Source: Leptodontidium sp. MPI-SDFR-AT-0119 (taxonomy: Eukaryota; Ascomycota; Leotiomycetes; Helotiales; Leptodontidiaceae). Taken from it: a stretch of 64,000 nt of DNA. Below the pieces are notes generated by a model. That model was not told the DNA's origin. It made no database searches and saw only the letters and a program-made list of their open reading frames with translations. Shown here piece after piece: positions 21,935 through 32,959 of this stretch. The stretch is from NCBI GenBank assembly GCA_020726505.1, contig JAHLEZ010000017.1, positions 1,240,001 through 1,304,000 on the forward strand, given 5' to 3'. How positions within the stretch are numbered: the first letter of the stretch is position 1; the number at the start of each line of letters is the position of its first letter. The translations under genes and the position numbers were made by a program.

Positions 21935-23751
21935 ACGTCTCACCCCTAGATTCCGCCCACCTCGCTTAATTCTAGTACTTGATACTCAACACTTAATAAC
22001 TCTATATTGCGCTAACTTCTATACACGATATTATAGAGTCTGATTCTCCTCCTGATTCTAATTCTAGAGACTCAATTTAGCGTTCTCTAGCTGCGATTTG
22101 AGCCTCCTTAATAACACGTGTTATAACGAACTTGGAATTTGGACTCGTTCGGACTTTCCGCCTTTTCTTTAGCCTCAACTGCTCTAATCTCTCTTCTAAC
22201 TCTTTAATCTTTATATTTACCTTCCCTAATTTGTAGTCTCTTTTATTAATTCCCTTTATAACCTTCCTAAAAAGCAAACGTCGTGTTAGAAGTTAATTAT
22301 GTGATTTGCTGGCTAAAGTATGAATCTATACGTATAAATCTTTCCTGGCCCTTAAAGTCTAAACCTCAATTGAAGTATTAGTTACTTCCGAAGGTAGTAT
22401 TAGCGTCTCTTGAGGCTTTAGAAGAGATGGATTTGTCGATTTATTACTATTTTCTAATAATAAAGGGCCTATTAATAGCTTGGCTACTGATACTAGCCAC
22501 AATCCCGTAGTTCTCTACCCCGCCTTAATATTAGAAGGTATAATACTCTCTTGACGTGCCTTTTAGTAGTAGATAAGGAAGTTCCGCTTCCTAATTAGAG
22601 TAAAATCGATTAAAGAACTCAACTTTTGCAGTTCTTTCTAGTAAGCACGCTTTAAAATAAAGAAAACTATCAAATCCAAAGGTTGTAAGACGTGTGACGT
22701 ATGTGTAAGTAAAAATAAAAGGTATATATTGTGTTTAAGGCACTTCCAAAGGAATTCCGTAGTCTCATGGCTCTTATAGTCATCTAGAATAAGGAGTCTT
22801 ACTGAATAGTCACGTGGTTCAGTCTAAGGTATAAACACCTTCTCTAGCCACTCAAGGGCCACTTAATTAGTTGTCTACCTATTCTCGGTGGCTGTAAAGT
22901 ACTATTCGTCGAATACGTCTAATTGAGACGGAAACCACTGTTGTTTAACCGATTTTCCCTTGTAAGCTATAATTGGTCGCGTAGAAGCTCTAATTACAAA
23001 GATACACTTAAGGATTGTCGTCTAAGCACGTGAACCTGGCTGTTTTCCTTGAATCTTGCGGCTCTTAGTGTTCCCTATAATATATCTATTAAGACCGTAG
23101 CCTTCTATAATACTAGTCTCGTCTATATTCCAACGTTGAGAAGCTAGAATAGCCTTAATAGCCGGAATCTCCAATTTTTGGAACCACGGCCTAATAACTT
23201 CGGTACAAGCGGCGTTAATACGCACAGAATCGACGTAGATTTGCCTCTTAGTCTTTAGAACAGGGTTATGTGCCAAAAATCGTGTCATCTAGTGTTTTCC
23301 TAATAGTAGGTGGTCTCCTTAAAGTGCCAAAAGCCTCTCTCTAAAAACCTTGATCTGTGCGTGCGTAACTCTATGGCTAAGAGACTCTTGAGTCAAAATC
23401 TAATCGGCCAATCGATTCTCTACTACCGTAGGTAGCCTTTACAAGTGACTAAGAGCCTCCTTACGTGGTTGAGTCGTTGTGTTGCTGTCACGAAGTGTAG
23501 ACCTTAGAATGCCCTACTCTAGGCATGCCTTTCGTAAAGACTTGCTATTTGCGACCTCCTTAAGCGCATACATGATGTCATACTCAGTATATATAGGCTT
23601 TATGATAAAAACAATACGAATTACAAGTTTGAAGAGAATCGATTAAAGAATAAAAGAGTAATTAATTATTCAAGTTAGTGGGTAAGAGTAACGGTGAGTT
23701 AAGCGAGGGTGGGCGGAATCTAGGGGTGGGCGGAATCTAGGGGTGAGACGT
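21935..23751 (-). mobile_element. Pogo/Fot1-like Tc1-mariner transposon, RIP-damaged
   Basis: The element is 1817 bp with matching inverted ends: acgtctcacccctagattcc at 21935 and its reverse complement ending at 23751, both flanked by TA. The transposase is on the minus strand. It shows KTKRQIYVDSVRINAACTEV, WFQKLEIPAIKAI, WNIDETSIIEGYG (first catalytic Asp region), KQPGSRA, LLILDDYKSHETTEF (second Asp region) and LQPLDLIVFFILKRAY. At the C-terminus is a Lys/Arg-rich coiled part (ELEERLEQLRLKKRR). These blocks are those of CENP-B-type fungal Fot1 transposases. Stops interrupt the frame many times, so it is dead. The right end carries an extra tandem copy of a 17-bp unit. Confidence 0.88.
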
Positions 23752-23753
23752 TA

Positions 23754-25530
23754 CCTCAATTATGACTGCGAAATCATTTGACGATAATGAAGTAGTAGAA
23801 CAAAGCGACGATGACCTAAAATTCAGGCTCAAGTAGTTCAGTAATCCTCTGTAGTGAGTTCCGAGGATCTACTGCAGTACATTCAGCTGACTTGGGAGAC
23901 ATCTATATCATATTGCGAGAAAGACTGTAGCCCATCAAGACACCTTTGATTAATTTGTTATTCTTAACGAGCTTAGGCAATTGACATCGTCCTCATTACA
24001 GCTCCTTCTTATTAAGATACCTGAACTCAAGGAGACCTTAGTCGTTTGACAAGTAATAGACAGTATTTCAGTTATAGCAGAAAATCTTACTTTTGTTACC
24101 CCTTTATATAAGTACTACAAGACCTCAGTATAGGATTATTTTATGGGCCCATCTTTGGCGACGGTGTTTTGAATATGTTAACCCTGACGGAAAGTTGTGT
24201 AGATAGCTCAGCAAGACTTCTTACTAACACACGAAGCCGGGTAGTTCTCATATATTATTCTTTTCTGTTACTGTATTATCCATATTCTTTATATATAAGG
24301 GTTAAAGTGGCCATTGAGTTTGTTACTATGGGGTTATTTTGTTCAAGGTATACCCGGTGTTTTTATTATATTTTAATTTTAAGTTTGAATATAATAGCAG
24401 GAATCGAGAACCCACCATTTAAGTCACCAGAGGTTGTACGGCATTATTCACTTAGTACACATCTTTCGTCACATGCTCTCGAAATTATTGTGGGTGGCTC
24501 GATTGGGATAAGGCATTTAGTCGTGCACGGTAGAGAATACAATTTGTGATTCCTTCTTTAACGGTATCATAGATTTCAAGGAAGAGATAAGAGAGTAGGT
24601 TTATTTTCCCCTTAAGAGAAGGGAAATTAATTCAAGTTTCTATGAGATCTTTAAATAACAAGTCGATGCTTTTGTTCCTGTATTAATGTTCAAGTTAATC
24701 ACACTCGTAATCAGGTTCACGTAATATGACCCCTTTTTCGCCTCGCTTATACTTTGTTTTGTTTAGACTGCTTCTTTTCAAAGTGTAATACTTAATTAGG
24801 AGTCCCTATAATCTATTAGTTCGTCGCAAGTAAAAATTGTGGACTGTAGCTGCGGCAATAGCGATAACTAGTATAGCGTACAGGAGTAACCTAAGCTGTA
24901 TTCACGTGTTAATTCGGAATAACCTGACCACACTGATCTCTAATCTTCACCTGTAACTTATAATTCGTTCATTAAATTAAAGAAGGGATAAATAATAACA
25001 TAAGAACCGATATTATACCAGGGTACGCAAGACCTCAGTATTAATCACTACCTTTACGTGAAGCTACTATCTAAGTATAGAGTCATATGTCATTGGCGAC
25101 CTAATTTGCTACTAGTAGCAAGCGAAGCGTCCTCTCACTAGCAAATCTTGTTCCTATTAATCGACCGAGAGACCTCTCACTAGGGTAACTCCTTACGTAA
25201 CCTGACTCGCCTTACACTTAAGCTGAGCACCACTACAGCCACTCCTCCAGAGTAACTTCCTTTTAAAGCAGATTATTATCATGCCGAAGAGAGTCTAACT
25301 AAGCGCCTCCAAAATTCGTTGCCTCAATCTGCCTTGAGCTTGCCTCCTGCGGACTAACTAACCAACTCAGAGGGGTTGACTAGGATAAATGGAGTGGGCC
25401 TGGAACAGCTGGCGCCTACTAACCATAGTCAGGCCCGTGAAGCAAGGAGATTGCATCGAGGAAGGGAATGTACTAAGGCTCAGGTCCCTCACTTAGAACA
25501 AAGAGAGGGGAAGCAGAGTCAAGGTGGAGC
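23754..25530. other. Gene-poor stretch right of the pogo element
   Basis: About 1.8 kb. A 126-codon frame at 24169-24549 starts without ATG and has hydrophobic, low-information content; I do not call it a gene. The words caagacctcagtat occur at about 24118 and 25028, and ctctcactag recurs near 25130 and 25175, which hints at old repeats. On the minus strand next to 23754 a frame stays open for about 120 bases towards the BCS1-like fragment. Confidence 0.35.
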
Positions 25531-25659
25531 CCTACCCTCGGGGATATTCTAAACCTTTGTATCCACCTTTAATAGTGAACTTGCAGCTAGTATGATTCTG
25601 CCTCGCTCTCCTAGTGCCCACTGATTCATGCAGTATCGATGCCGCATTCAAGGAGTCAC

Positions 25660-25957
25660 ACCAGCCAGTAGTACTGTGAGACTCATGTGAATCCCGGCAA
25701 GGCAGAATCACATCAGCGGCACGGCTCAGGACAAAAGGGTGCAAGATCAGCTAGGTCGGGGTTAAACAGAGGTGGAGAGGAGATTCATATAACGCTAATG
25801 CCGCGAAAGAGTCATTCTAAGGTCCAATAGTACCACCGGAAGATTCACGTGAATCCTGACAATTTAGAACCACATCAGCGGCACAAGAGTGCAAGATCAA
25901 CTGGGTCGGGGTCAAACAGAGGTGGAGATTCATGCAACAGTAATACCGTGTCTAGAA
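25660..25957. repeat. Imperfect tandem duplication of about 130-165 bp
   Basis: Unit one (about 25660-25806) and unit two (about 25827-25957) share a series of blocks in the same order: catgtgaatcc/cacgtgaatcc, acatcagcggcac, gtgcaagatca, gtcggggt, aaacagaggtggag and attcat. Unit one has extra bases (ggctcaggacaa and aggag). The units are non-coding. Confidence 0.8.
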
Positions 25958-26695
25958 GACGCACCTCTGCCTACCAGCTGACCTTTGCCCCTTTTTCGTG
26001 AAGCTCCGGTACTAATACGATCATGAACTGCTAAGATCTATATAAATCTCCCAGTACTACTAGATACTAGTGCGACTCCTCCTTGACACGGTAGCACTAC
26101 TACGTAATGTAACGATCAGTAGATATGCCACCAGTGATCTCCCCTTCCCCAGTCTCGCTGATACGATAGTCCTCTCCTGAACCTTAATATAACCCTTTAG
26201 TAGGGCAATCTCGCAGCTACATGAATCTTATAATCATCAACTGGCAGGCTAGCCATCCTAATCATCTGCCTCAATCATTAAACTAGCCGCTATAATAGAA
26301 TTAGTATAAGCCCCTTCACTTACATGAAGAGCACAGGAATCGAACTCGTTAGAGCACCTTGGCCCATGCTTTAGGCACAATAAAAACTAGGAGAAAGAGA
26401 AAATAAACGCGCGGGGAAAGTATATTACTAAATATCTAAAGCAAAGAGGAGTAAATTAAATATCGCTGAAATTCGCACTATACGAAATCGCTCGTGGATA
26501 TTAATGAGACGTTATGGAATAATAAGGCTAACCTATTTTTCACGTGTATATAAGCGAATCTAGATTTAAAAATAATTTCGGGAGAATCTCGGTAGTAAGG
26601 GAGCCAAAATAGGATCTATGTTGAAGACAAAATGAGGAAAGTGTAACCGAGTATCAAGGGGGCGGCCAGAACGAGCCCCGGGGAGCTAAAATAGC
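25958..26695. other. Gene-free stretch
   Basis: About 740 bp without a recognisable gene. 26331-26385 contains a TTCGATTC word on the minus strand that looks like a tRNA T-loop but does not fold with proper stems. AT content rises towards 26600. Confidence 0.35.
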
Positions 26696-27258
26696 TTCTC
26701 CGTGCATACTCAGGCTGACTTTACCGCGTGCTTAGGTTACTTAGGCCGAACTCAGGTCTTTTTCACTCTAGTCTTTTATGTATTTTACTCTCCCTCTCTA
26801 TATATACTCTCCTTATATCCCTTCCCTCCACACCCTCCCTCCGCACCTCTACTCCATACTTGCCGTCTATCTCTACCCACCCTACTCATCCTCCTCACCT
26901 CCCTCCACCCTCCTCCATATAATTCTCAGATTACTTAGCGCATCAATTGAACCCTTTTTGAGGCTCGTTCACTTCCCTTCGAGTGACTCATGCTATTAAT
27001 CTCCTTTTCTTCCGCCCTCGATTTATTCCTCGCCCCATTAGTCATCGAAATCATATAGTTCTCAATAACATGCGTTCCGATGTCCTCAAAGTGCTCCCCG
27101 CAACAGGTCTATAGCATCCTAGAGTAGGCCCCGAGGCTCTCTAAGTCTTTGTTTAGAGTTTCTATTAGCTTTCGTATTTTTGGGGGGAGTTATCCGTAAT
27201 TAAGTGTACGTTAGATTTGACTCTAGATACTTGTCTAACTCTTGAGAACCATGCTGAT
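26696..27258. other. Second pyrimidine-rich tract and spacer
   Basis: From about 26775 to 26935 the plus strand is rich in C and T (ctccctc, cctccaccctcc), much like 8996-9205. It follows GC-rich sequence with actcaggctgac and aactcaggtc. Open frames over the tract are low-complexity. No gene is called. Confidence 0.45.
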
Positions 27259-28246
27259 CTAGCTCTCTAATTGTATTTGAAGAGCTGCGGAAAGAGCTTT
27301 TAAATAGTGCTCCAAGTCCTCTTGAGTATACTTTAGTGCAATAGTAAGGTTTGTGAGGAAGGCGTCCAACATCCGGGCCATGACAGGTAAGCATTCAACC
27401 GTAAAGTAGTTGATCCCGGCTAGAAAGCCACCTTCAGTCGTAAACACAACATATAAAGCATGAGCAGGAAACTCAAGTATATGATTACTGTCTACTTCAA
27501 CTACAGCGCCGCCTCGGAGTTCCGACCTAATACGAGCAAGTCGATTTGGAAAGCCTTCGGATTCGACGTATAGTTTCAAGTTTTCCTCAATAGCAGGAAA
27601 CAATAAGAACACTTTCTTACACTTCCTAAAGGTTTTTAACAAGCCCCGCCGTAAGATATCTAAAAAATGGTGATTAGTAAAGAACATACAATATTTCATT
27701 TGCTAACTGACCGTAGTGGAGGTCAATAAATGCTCCTCTTTCAGCGGCATTGATTCTAACCAGGAAGTCGTTTATACACAAATAACGGGTTAATTAAACA
27801 AATTAAGGTGGCTCAAGTGAAATATCTGAGGCATTCCTGACCTAAACGTTCAAGATTGACACCCTCAACTGGCTTATATCTTCTGTTATAATCCGATAGT
27901 GCGCTTTAGCCGCTACTCTAAACTTACCCCCCACTGATTCTTCACACTCTTTACCGTCAAAGAAAATTTGATAGTTCGACGATGAACGTAAATTATCAAA
28001 GAATATCCTAGAGAGCTCCTCCCCGCTTAACTAGAGGTCTGATAGGAGGAGTCTAAGCGGTGAACCATCTCAAAGTTAGTCGAAATCTTTATCCAGACAG
28101 TTAATAGATCTAATACTATACTTGAACTCAGACGGACATCTGTTGCGCCAGTTGTGACGATTGAGGTCGAGAAAAGTTGAGAGTTAGTCCTTGGAAGTAC
28201 ATCTGTGACCGCGAAGCCTAGCGTAAGATTTGCCGCAACGTAGGCA
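27259..28246 (-). pseudogene. JmjC-like gene, downstream part (split by transposon)
   Basis: The longest frame (27699-27259) has KKVFLLFPAIEENLKLY, GGAVVEVDSNHILEFPAHAL and VVFTTEGGFLAGINYF. These match the second half of JmjC-type double-stranded beta-helix oxygenases, where the order is xFxFIPPTxENLxxY, then GGxxVEL, PAGWIHAVxTPxDSxxxGGNF. Upstream, AAERGAFIDLHYGQ precedes it with frame changes. Next to the transposon edge (28246) the minus strand reads CLRCGKSYARLRGHRC, a Cys/His cluster continuing from 51663-51756. JmjC enzymes demethylate or hydroxylate proteins using iron and 2-oxoglutarate; the iron ligands are not clear here. Assignment is moderate because the match rests on spacing and motifs read by eye. 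Confidence 0.45.
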
Positions 28247-28369
28247 TACAGCAATGTCCATAACTAACTTCAATCCGGATTTTTAGCGAGCCTCACGAAA
28301 AGTCGCGTCGGCCCCCCCTCCCGCCATCGCTCATATCGGCGCCCCCCTACACAGCACCACCAAATATTA

Positions 28370-29440
28370 TCAGAACAACGTCGTAAGTAGCTTAAATTAA
28401 AGCTTAACAGTTGCGCTTTTTAACGAACTAATTTACAGGCTGCTTTAATAGCTCCTCGTTTAGATATAGACGTAGTGGCGCGTATTAAAGATACTCTTCG
28501 GGACCCTAATATTATACTCGACCAAGTCTACTTATAATTAATCGCTAATACATATAAGACGACTAAACGAATGGTATATCACTATAAACTACGATTAGAG
28601 CATGATCTGCTTATATTACCACGATTTAGGGGTCCCGTGAAGATTGTTTTTATAGAAATAGAGTAGTTAATTAAGCTACTTTTGGACGAGAGACTATAGA
28701 TGTACTAAGACGAGATTACAAACTTTCTAAAGGACGTATTTAACGTTAATATAACTAAAACTATTATATAACGAATATTAGTAAGAATCAAGATTACTCG
28801 AAAAAAGTTAAAGATCGTCGCCGCTTAATAAAACTAAGAACTACACTTAGAATGGGCATATCGATTATAGTAATACATAGCGGATTAAATCGTTTGTATA
28901 AACGAATTTAGGAGCGACGATAAGACTAGAGATCGTTAATATAGCTGGTCTTATTTAGGAGCAAGAGTAGTAGTTAAGAGGTGGCTACAAAGTAGAAAAC
29001 GGGTATTTATACTCCTTATATATACTATAAACGGCTATATCACTTTTATAACCTTTATAGGCACTTACACAGGCGACATATTTGCGGATTTTATAATTAA
29101 CGACTTATTACTACTATATAACGCATATCTTACCTTTAGATTAGTAGTAGTCCTTGATAACGCCTTAATCTATTATTTTAATATTAATGAGATTTAAGCA
29201 CAATTTAATAAAAGAGGGGTCTTATTACTTTTTTTACCTTTATATTCTCCTGATTTTAACTTAATTAAAGAGAGCTTTAGAGACTTAAAGGCATATATTC
29301 GTCGCCATTATTATAAGGAGAGGTATAAATATGTAAATTATTAAGATTTCCTAGAATAAGTATATATTAAGTTAGGTTTAAGCCCTAATACTGCCCGCAG
29401 AGCACGTGCGCATTTCAGGAACGTAAGTATTAAGAAAGCA
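28370..29440 (+). pseudogene. Tc1/mariner (DDE_3) transposase, RIP-damaged
   Basis: After a possible short first exon and a 55-bp intron (gtaagt...tttacag, near 28381-28438), the frame reads APRLDIDVVARIKDTL, MY*DEITNFLKDVFNVN, KKLKIVAA, IVCINEFRSDDKT (first Asp of the catalytic triad changed to Asn), ARVVVKRWLQSRKRVFILL, GTYTGDIFADFIINDLL, VVVLDNALIYYFNI (second Asp), LLLFLPLYSPDFNLIKESF (catalytic Glu), LKAYIRRHYYKERYKY and ARRARAHFRN. Block order and spacing are those of fungal Tc1-type DDE_3 transposases. Many stops fall on expected Gln, Trp and Arg codons. The Asp-to-Asn change also fits G to A. Confidence 0.85.
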
Positions 29441-29689
29441 TAAAACTATTATACCTAAATTTACAGTAAAAGTATTATAAGCTCTCTTCAAAAGTGTAGT
29501 TAGTAATGACTATTAAGAATGAGGATACGAAAGCGAGGAAGCGAACTTAACTGAATTAACGTCGGATAGCTTTAGATATTTAATTACACTAATAAATATA
29601 TATAAATACGACTAAAATAACGCGGATATTAAGTATTTAAGTGTTAAGAATACGTATACACTTTATCTTATTTAAATTAATTCAGTATT

Positions 29690-31601
29690 CGTCGAAAAAA
29701 TCATTATCTAGTTCCTTACTTAACCCCGCACTTGGCCCCTCTATTTAACGACGCATATTACTAGCACTACTTATATTAGGGAAATCTAATAAAGTTGTAG
29801 CGGCCTTTGTTTCTACTTTTTGTCTCTCCTTAAATTCAAGCTTAAATTTAGAAACGTGCTTTAAAATCAAGTTAATAGTATTAACTTTAATATTATAAAA
29901 CGTAATTAACTCTTTATTATGTAATTAATTAATAGATAATATATTTACGTCATTAAACAAGTTAAACGCAGTTTAAATTAATAACTTACGTACAGGGAGA
30001 GTCTTTAACTTTAAGAGAAAGTCGCGGAAGGCTAATATCTTGTTCCCCCCTATTAGCCTTAGTCGTAAAGGTAAAGAGAGTAAAGTAACATTTCGCACAT
30101 TACTAAGAGCGAGGTTTTATATAATAGCCCCTATAAAAGAAGAACTAGCGGGTATATTATTAATAAATTGAAGCTTAAATAAACTATATTACTAGTAACT
30201 AGGAGAAGGGGGGGGGGGGGGGGGTGGGGGGGGTATATATACTAGTGGTTGCGGTTAGGTAAGGGGAGCTAGAGTCGTAGCGGGCATGTTAACGTGAAGG
30301 TATATTAGACTTGACTTTGTCGTATCTTTCTTTAGTACGTTCTCCTCCTTCTTTTAATTAACCTTACGGTTTCTCGATGATTTTATTTGTATTACCGACT
30401 CGCCGTTTTGAAATCTAATAATTTATATAGTAGGTAGAGTATAGAAATTAACTCCGGGGATCTTTAATTTAATAGCCATAGCCTATTCTTCTTATTTTAA
30501 TAGTAATATAATATAGTGAGTACTAGTCGACTTTAGTACGTAGTAATAACCTCTTTTATTACTATAACGTGAGTCGACATAATAATTTAAATTAAAGATT
30601 GTTTTTCGTAGTAATTTAAGCCCGGTTTCCTTCTCTTTCGACAACCTCTTTTTTTGTAATAATTTCCCTATTATAGTGTTTAGCAACTTCTTTATAAGAG
30701 AGATAATTACCGAATCGTCGTTATCTTCTTTATTTAAATTAATTATATTATTACTAAAGGGTTAACGTACGCTAACTTTTCGTATAATCTTTAGTCATAC
30801 TTTCCCTTTGCCTTTATTTTTAGTTAGAAGAGTAGGCTTAGGGGTTATGTTTTTGTCGTACGTCTTGTATAGGGCATCTATAGAAATAATAGATGCTTAT
30901 TTAGCCCTAGAATAGTTTTATTAACGTAGAAATATATAAAAATCCCGTAGATTATCTTTATTTATTAATTCCGTGTAAATCCCTTGTTTCTTTAGATCTC
31001 CTAAAGTAATAACTTATAGTCTTAACTCCGGCTTATTTACATCTTTTAATCCTCTTATATTAGCCTATTCTTCTACTCTTTTCTTGTATACTAACACTCT
31101 TATAGCTATAAATAGTAGTTAATCTCGGGAATTAATGTCTTCGTAAAGTAAGAATGAGTTTTTCGCCTAACTATTAATTAAAACAGTAATAACGAACTTA
31201 ATTATAAGTTTAGGGCTATAATTGTTTATTAGATTAAAGGCTAAAACTTGTTTTTTTTAATAAGGTAGCTTAAAAGGCGTTAAAATTGCGCTAGAGAGTT
31301 CAATAGTAACATCCGTCCTGTCCTTGCCTTTCCGAGGATTAAGTGTTAAGGGCTCCTCTTCTGTAGCGTCTTCCACTAGTTCTTCTATATAATCGTCTGC
31401 TTCTATAGTATCTTCTACATCCTCTTCTCTAATAGTAGAGGCCCTGGCACGCTTCCTGCCCTTGGATTTGCGGGAAATGGGCTCCTAGGACTTAGTAAAT
31501 GCCTCCAACGAGTTAGTATTAGGTTTGCGCGCCCGTTTACTAATTTTATTCGTATCTGGCGCTAAACCTTGTAAACGCTTTGACCGAGAAGCTCGAGGCA
31601 T
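29690..31601 (-). pseudogene. Second frame of the Tc1/mariner element, function unknown
   Basis: Starts at ATG 31601 (MPRASRSKRLQGLAPD) close to the right inverted end and converges on the transposase. It keeps protein-like content in one direction for about 1.9 kb with RIP-type stops. Parts are a basic N-terminus with SKRARKPN and RKSKGRKRARA, an acidic stretch (EEDVEDTIEADDYIEELVEDATEEE), a middle rich in Leu, Ile and Lys, a proline run encoded by the G tract at 30208-30233, and the helix-like FKLEFKERQKVETKAATTLL near 29800. I do not recognise the family. Its location inside the inverted ends suggests it travels with the transposon, unless an older insertion is hidden here. Confidence 0.5.
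30208..30233. repeat. Poly-G tract
   Basis: Seventeen G, one T and eight G on the plus strand. On the minus strand it encodes the proline run of the unknown transposon frame. Confidence 0.9.
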
Positions 31602-31712
31602 GTTAATCTTAATATTCTAAAATTTTTATTGTGTTTAGACAAGAATTCGTGGAGTTATTAGAGGTAGTTATAAAGTGAGGGGGCTGAGATGCGGGGGGGA
31701 ATTCAACTTTTA

Positions 31713-31717
31713 GTAAG
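31713..31717. repeat. Target-site duplication GTAAG, left
   Basis: GTAAG directly before the left copia LTR. The same five bases follow the right LTR at 51613-51617. Confidence 0.9.
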
Positions 31718-31973
31718 TGTCAGTGCAGTACCGGTTTATGTACCACGCCGCATGTGTGAATATATTCTAATGCGAGTATGGCGACAAAGTAATAAATATA
31801 TAGTTCAAAATCTGTGTATATTTTAAGAGAGTGCGAGGAGAACTAGATTATATACTACGAAACCCCACCGAATCTCTACCGAAACCAGTCCGGCTAAGCT
31901 CTGACCCTTGACTTTGACCCGCACCCCCTTTTCTGAACCGAAGTATACTTATATAGGGACTTGTAGACTAATA
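31718..31973 (-). repeat. Copia LTR, left copy (3' LTR)
   Basis: Starts tgtcagtgcag and ends actaata, where the other copy ends accaaca. It aligns without gaps to 51357-51612, and the differences I read are all transitions. Confidence 0.92.
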
Positions 31974-32446
31974 TAGGCAAAACTTCTTTTAGAAAAATCA
32001 TTTCTAACACACGTAAAAGTAAACAACTAGTAATATATAAGAAATAACAAATAAAATAATAAAGTATTTAATATCGTTTAATCTCGATTTAATAGTGTCC
32101 CGAAAGTGTCCCGAAAGAGGTCCGAATATAGCGAGACGTAATAGCGAGGTTAAGTGAGAACTAGTAATAATAGGAACCCTTAGTATTATATAATGTGATA
32201 GATATATATATATATTACCTCCCCCTAAAGGTTTAAAATCTCCTTAACAAATATATATATAACTATTATATATATATTACTTTCTAATCTCCTTAAATTC
32301 GCTTAATATAGCTCAAAAACTAACATTTCTAAGAAGATTATATTAAATCAAATAAATAAGCCAAAAGTAAATATACTCTTCGGAAATAGTTTAGTAGGGA
32401 AACAGTGTATTAATTAAAAACAGTGCCTACACTTATACTTACAAGA

Positions 32447-32902
32447 GCGCTCGACCTCGCATACTGTAAATGTTATATTTAGTGCGTTCGTCTTCTTATA
32501 AAGAACTTATCTCACGAATGCGCCTTTAATAATCTTAAGAGCAAGAAATGCGTATATTACGTAAAGAAGAAGTCCTAGTGTAACTTAATAAGTATTCCTA
32601 TTTCTTTTCCTTATTCTAAATTATATTCGAATCCTCGCCGAAAGTACTTCAAATGTACAATTACTAATATATAACAGATTTCGTGGTTTGTCGCCGAAGA
32701 ATACCTTCGTCTAATTACTGCCCTCGAGGCAAAAGATAAAGAAGCTATCGTTACTACCGCTAAATCAATTAATTCGGCATTATTAGTCACTACTATTAGC
32801 GTATTAAAGACTACTAGAGAGTTATTACTAGCGTTATTAAAGGAAACGCGCGCTATACGCCGGGAAATCATTAGCCTAGCTAACTCGCAAGTAGTAAGTT
32901 AA
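32447..32902 (+). pseudogene. Cys-containing frame antisense to copia, unknown
   Basis: A single plus-strand frame of 151 codons runs to TAA at 32900-32902. It has three internal stops (two TAG, one TAA) that would be Gln before RIP. The first third has a spaced Cys/His pattern (CKC, C, HEC, KC, C), and the rest is a likely coiled or helical stretch (EEYLRLITALEAKDKEA, LLLALLKETRAIRREI). It lies between the copia RNase H end and the 3' LTR, opposite in strand to pol. I do not know the family. It could be an extra copia gene or a captured host gene. Confidence 0.45.
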
Positions 32903-32959
32903 CCCCCTTTATTCCTTTTTGATATTAAGGCTTCTAAGTATTAACGCTTTATATAATAA

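Noticed and set aside
21316..21969. Plus-strand frames opposite the BCS1-like fragment
   Set aside because: The minus strand has AAA-family sequence, so the plus-strand frames are shadows.
24169..24549. 126-codon plus-strand frame
   Set aside because: No ATG at the start, hydrophobic AT-driven composition and no family features.
26331..26385. Possible tRNA on the minus strand (GTTCGATTCC word)
   Set aside because: The T-loop-like word is present, but the T stem does not pair and no D-arm or anticodon arm can be formed around it.
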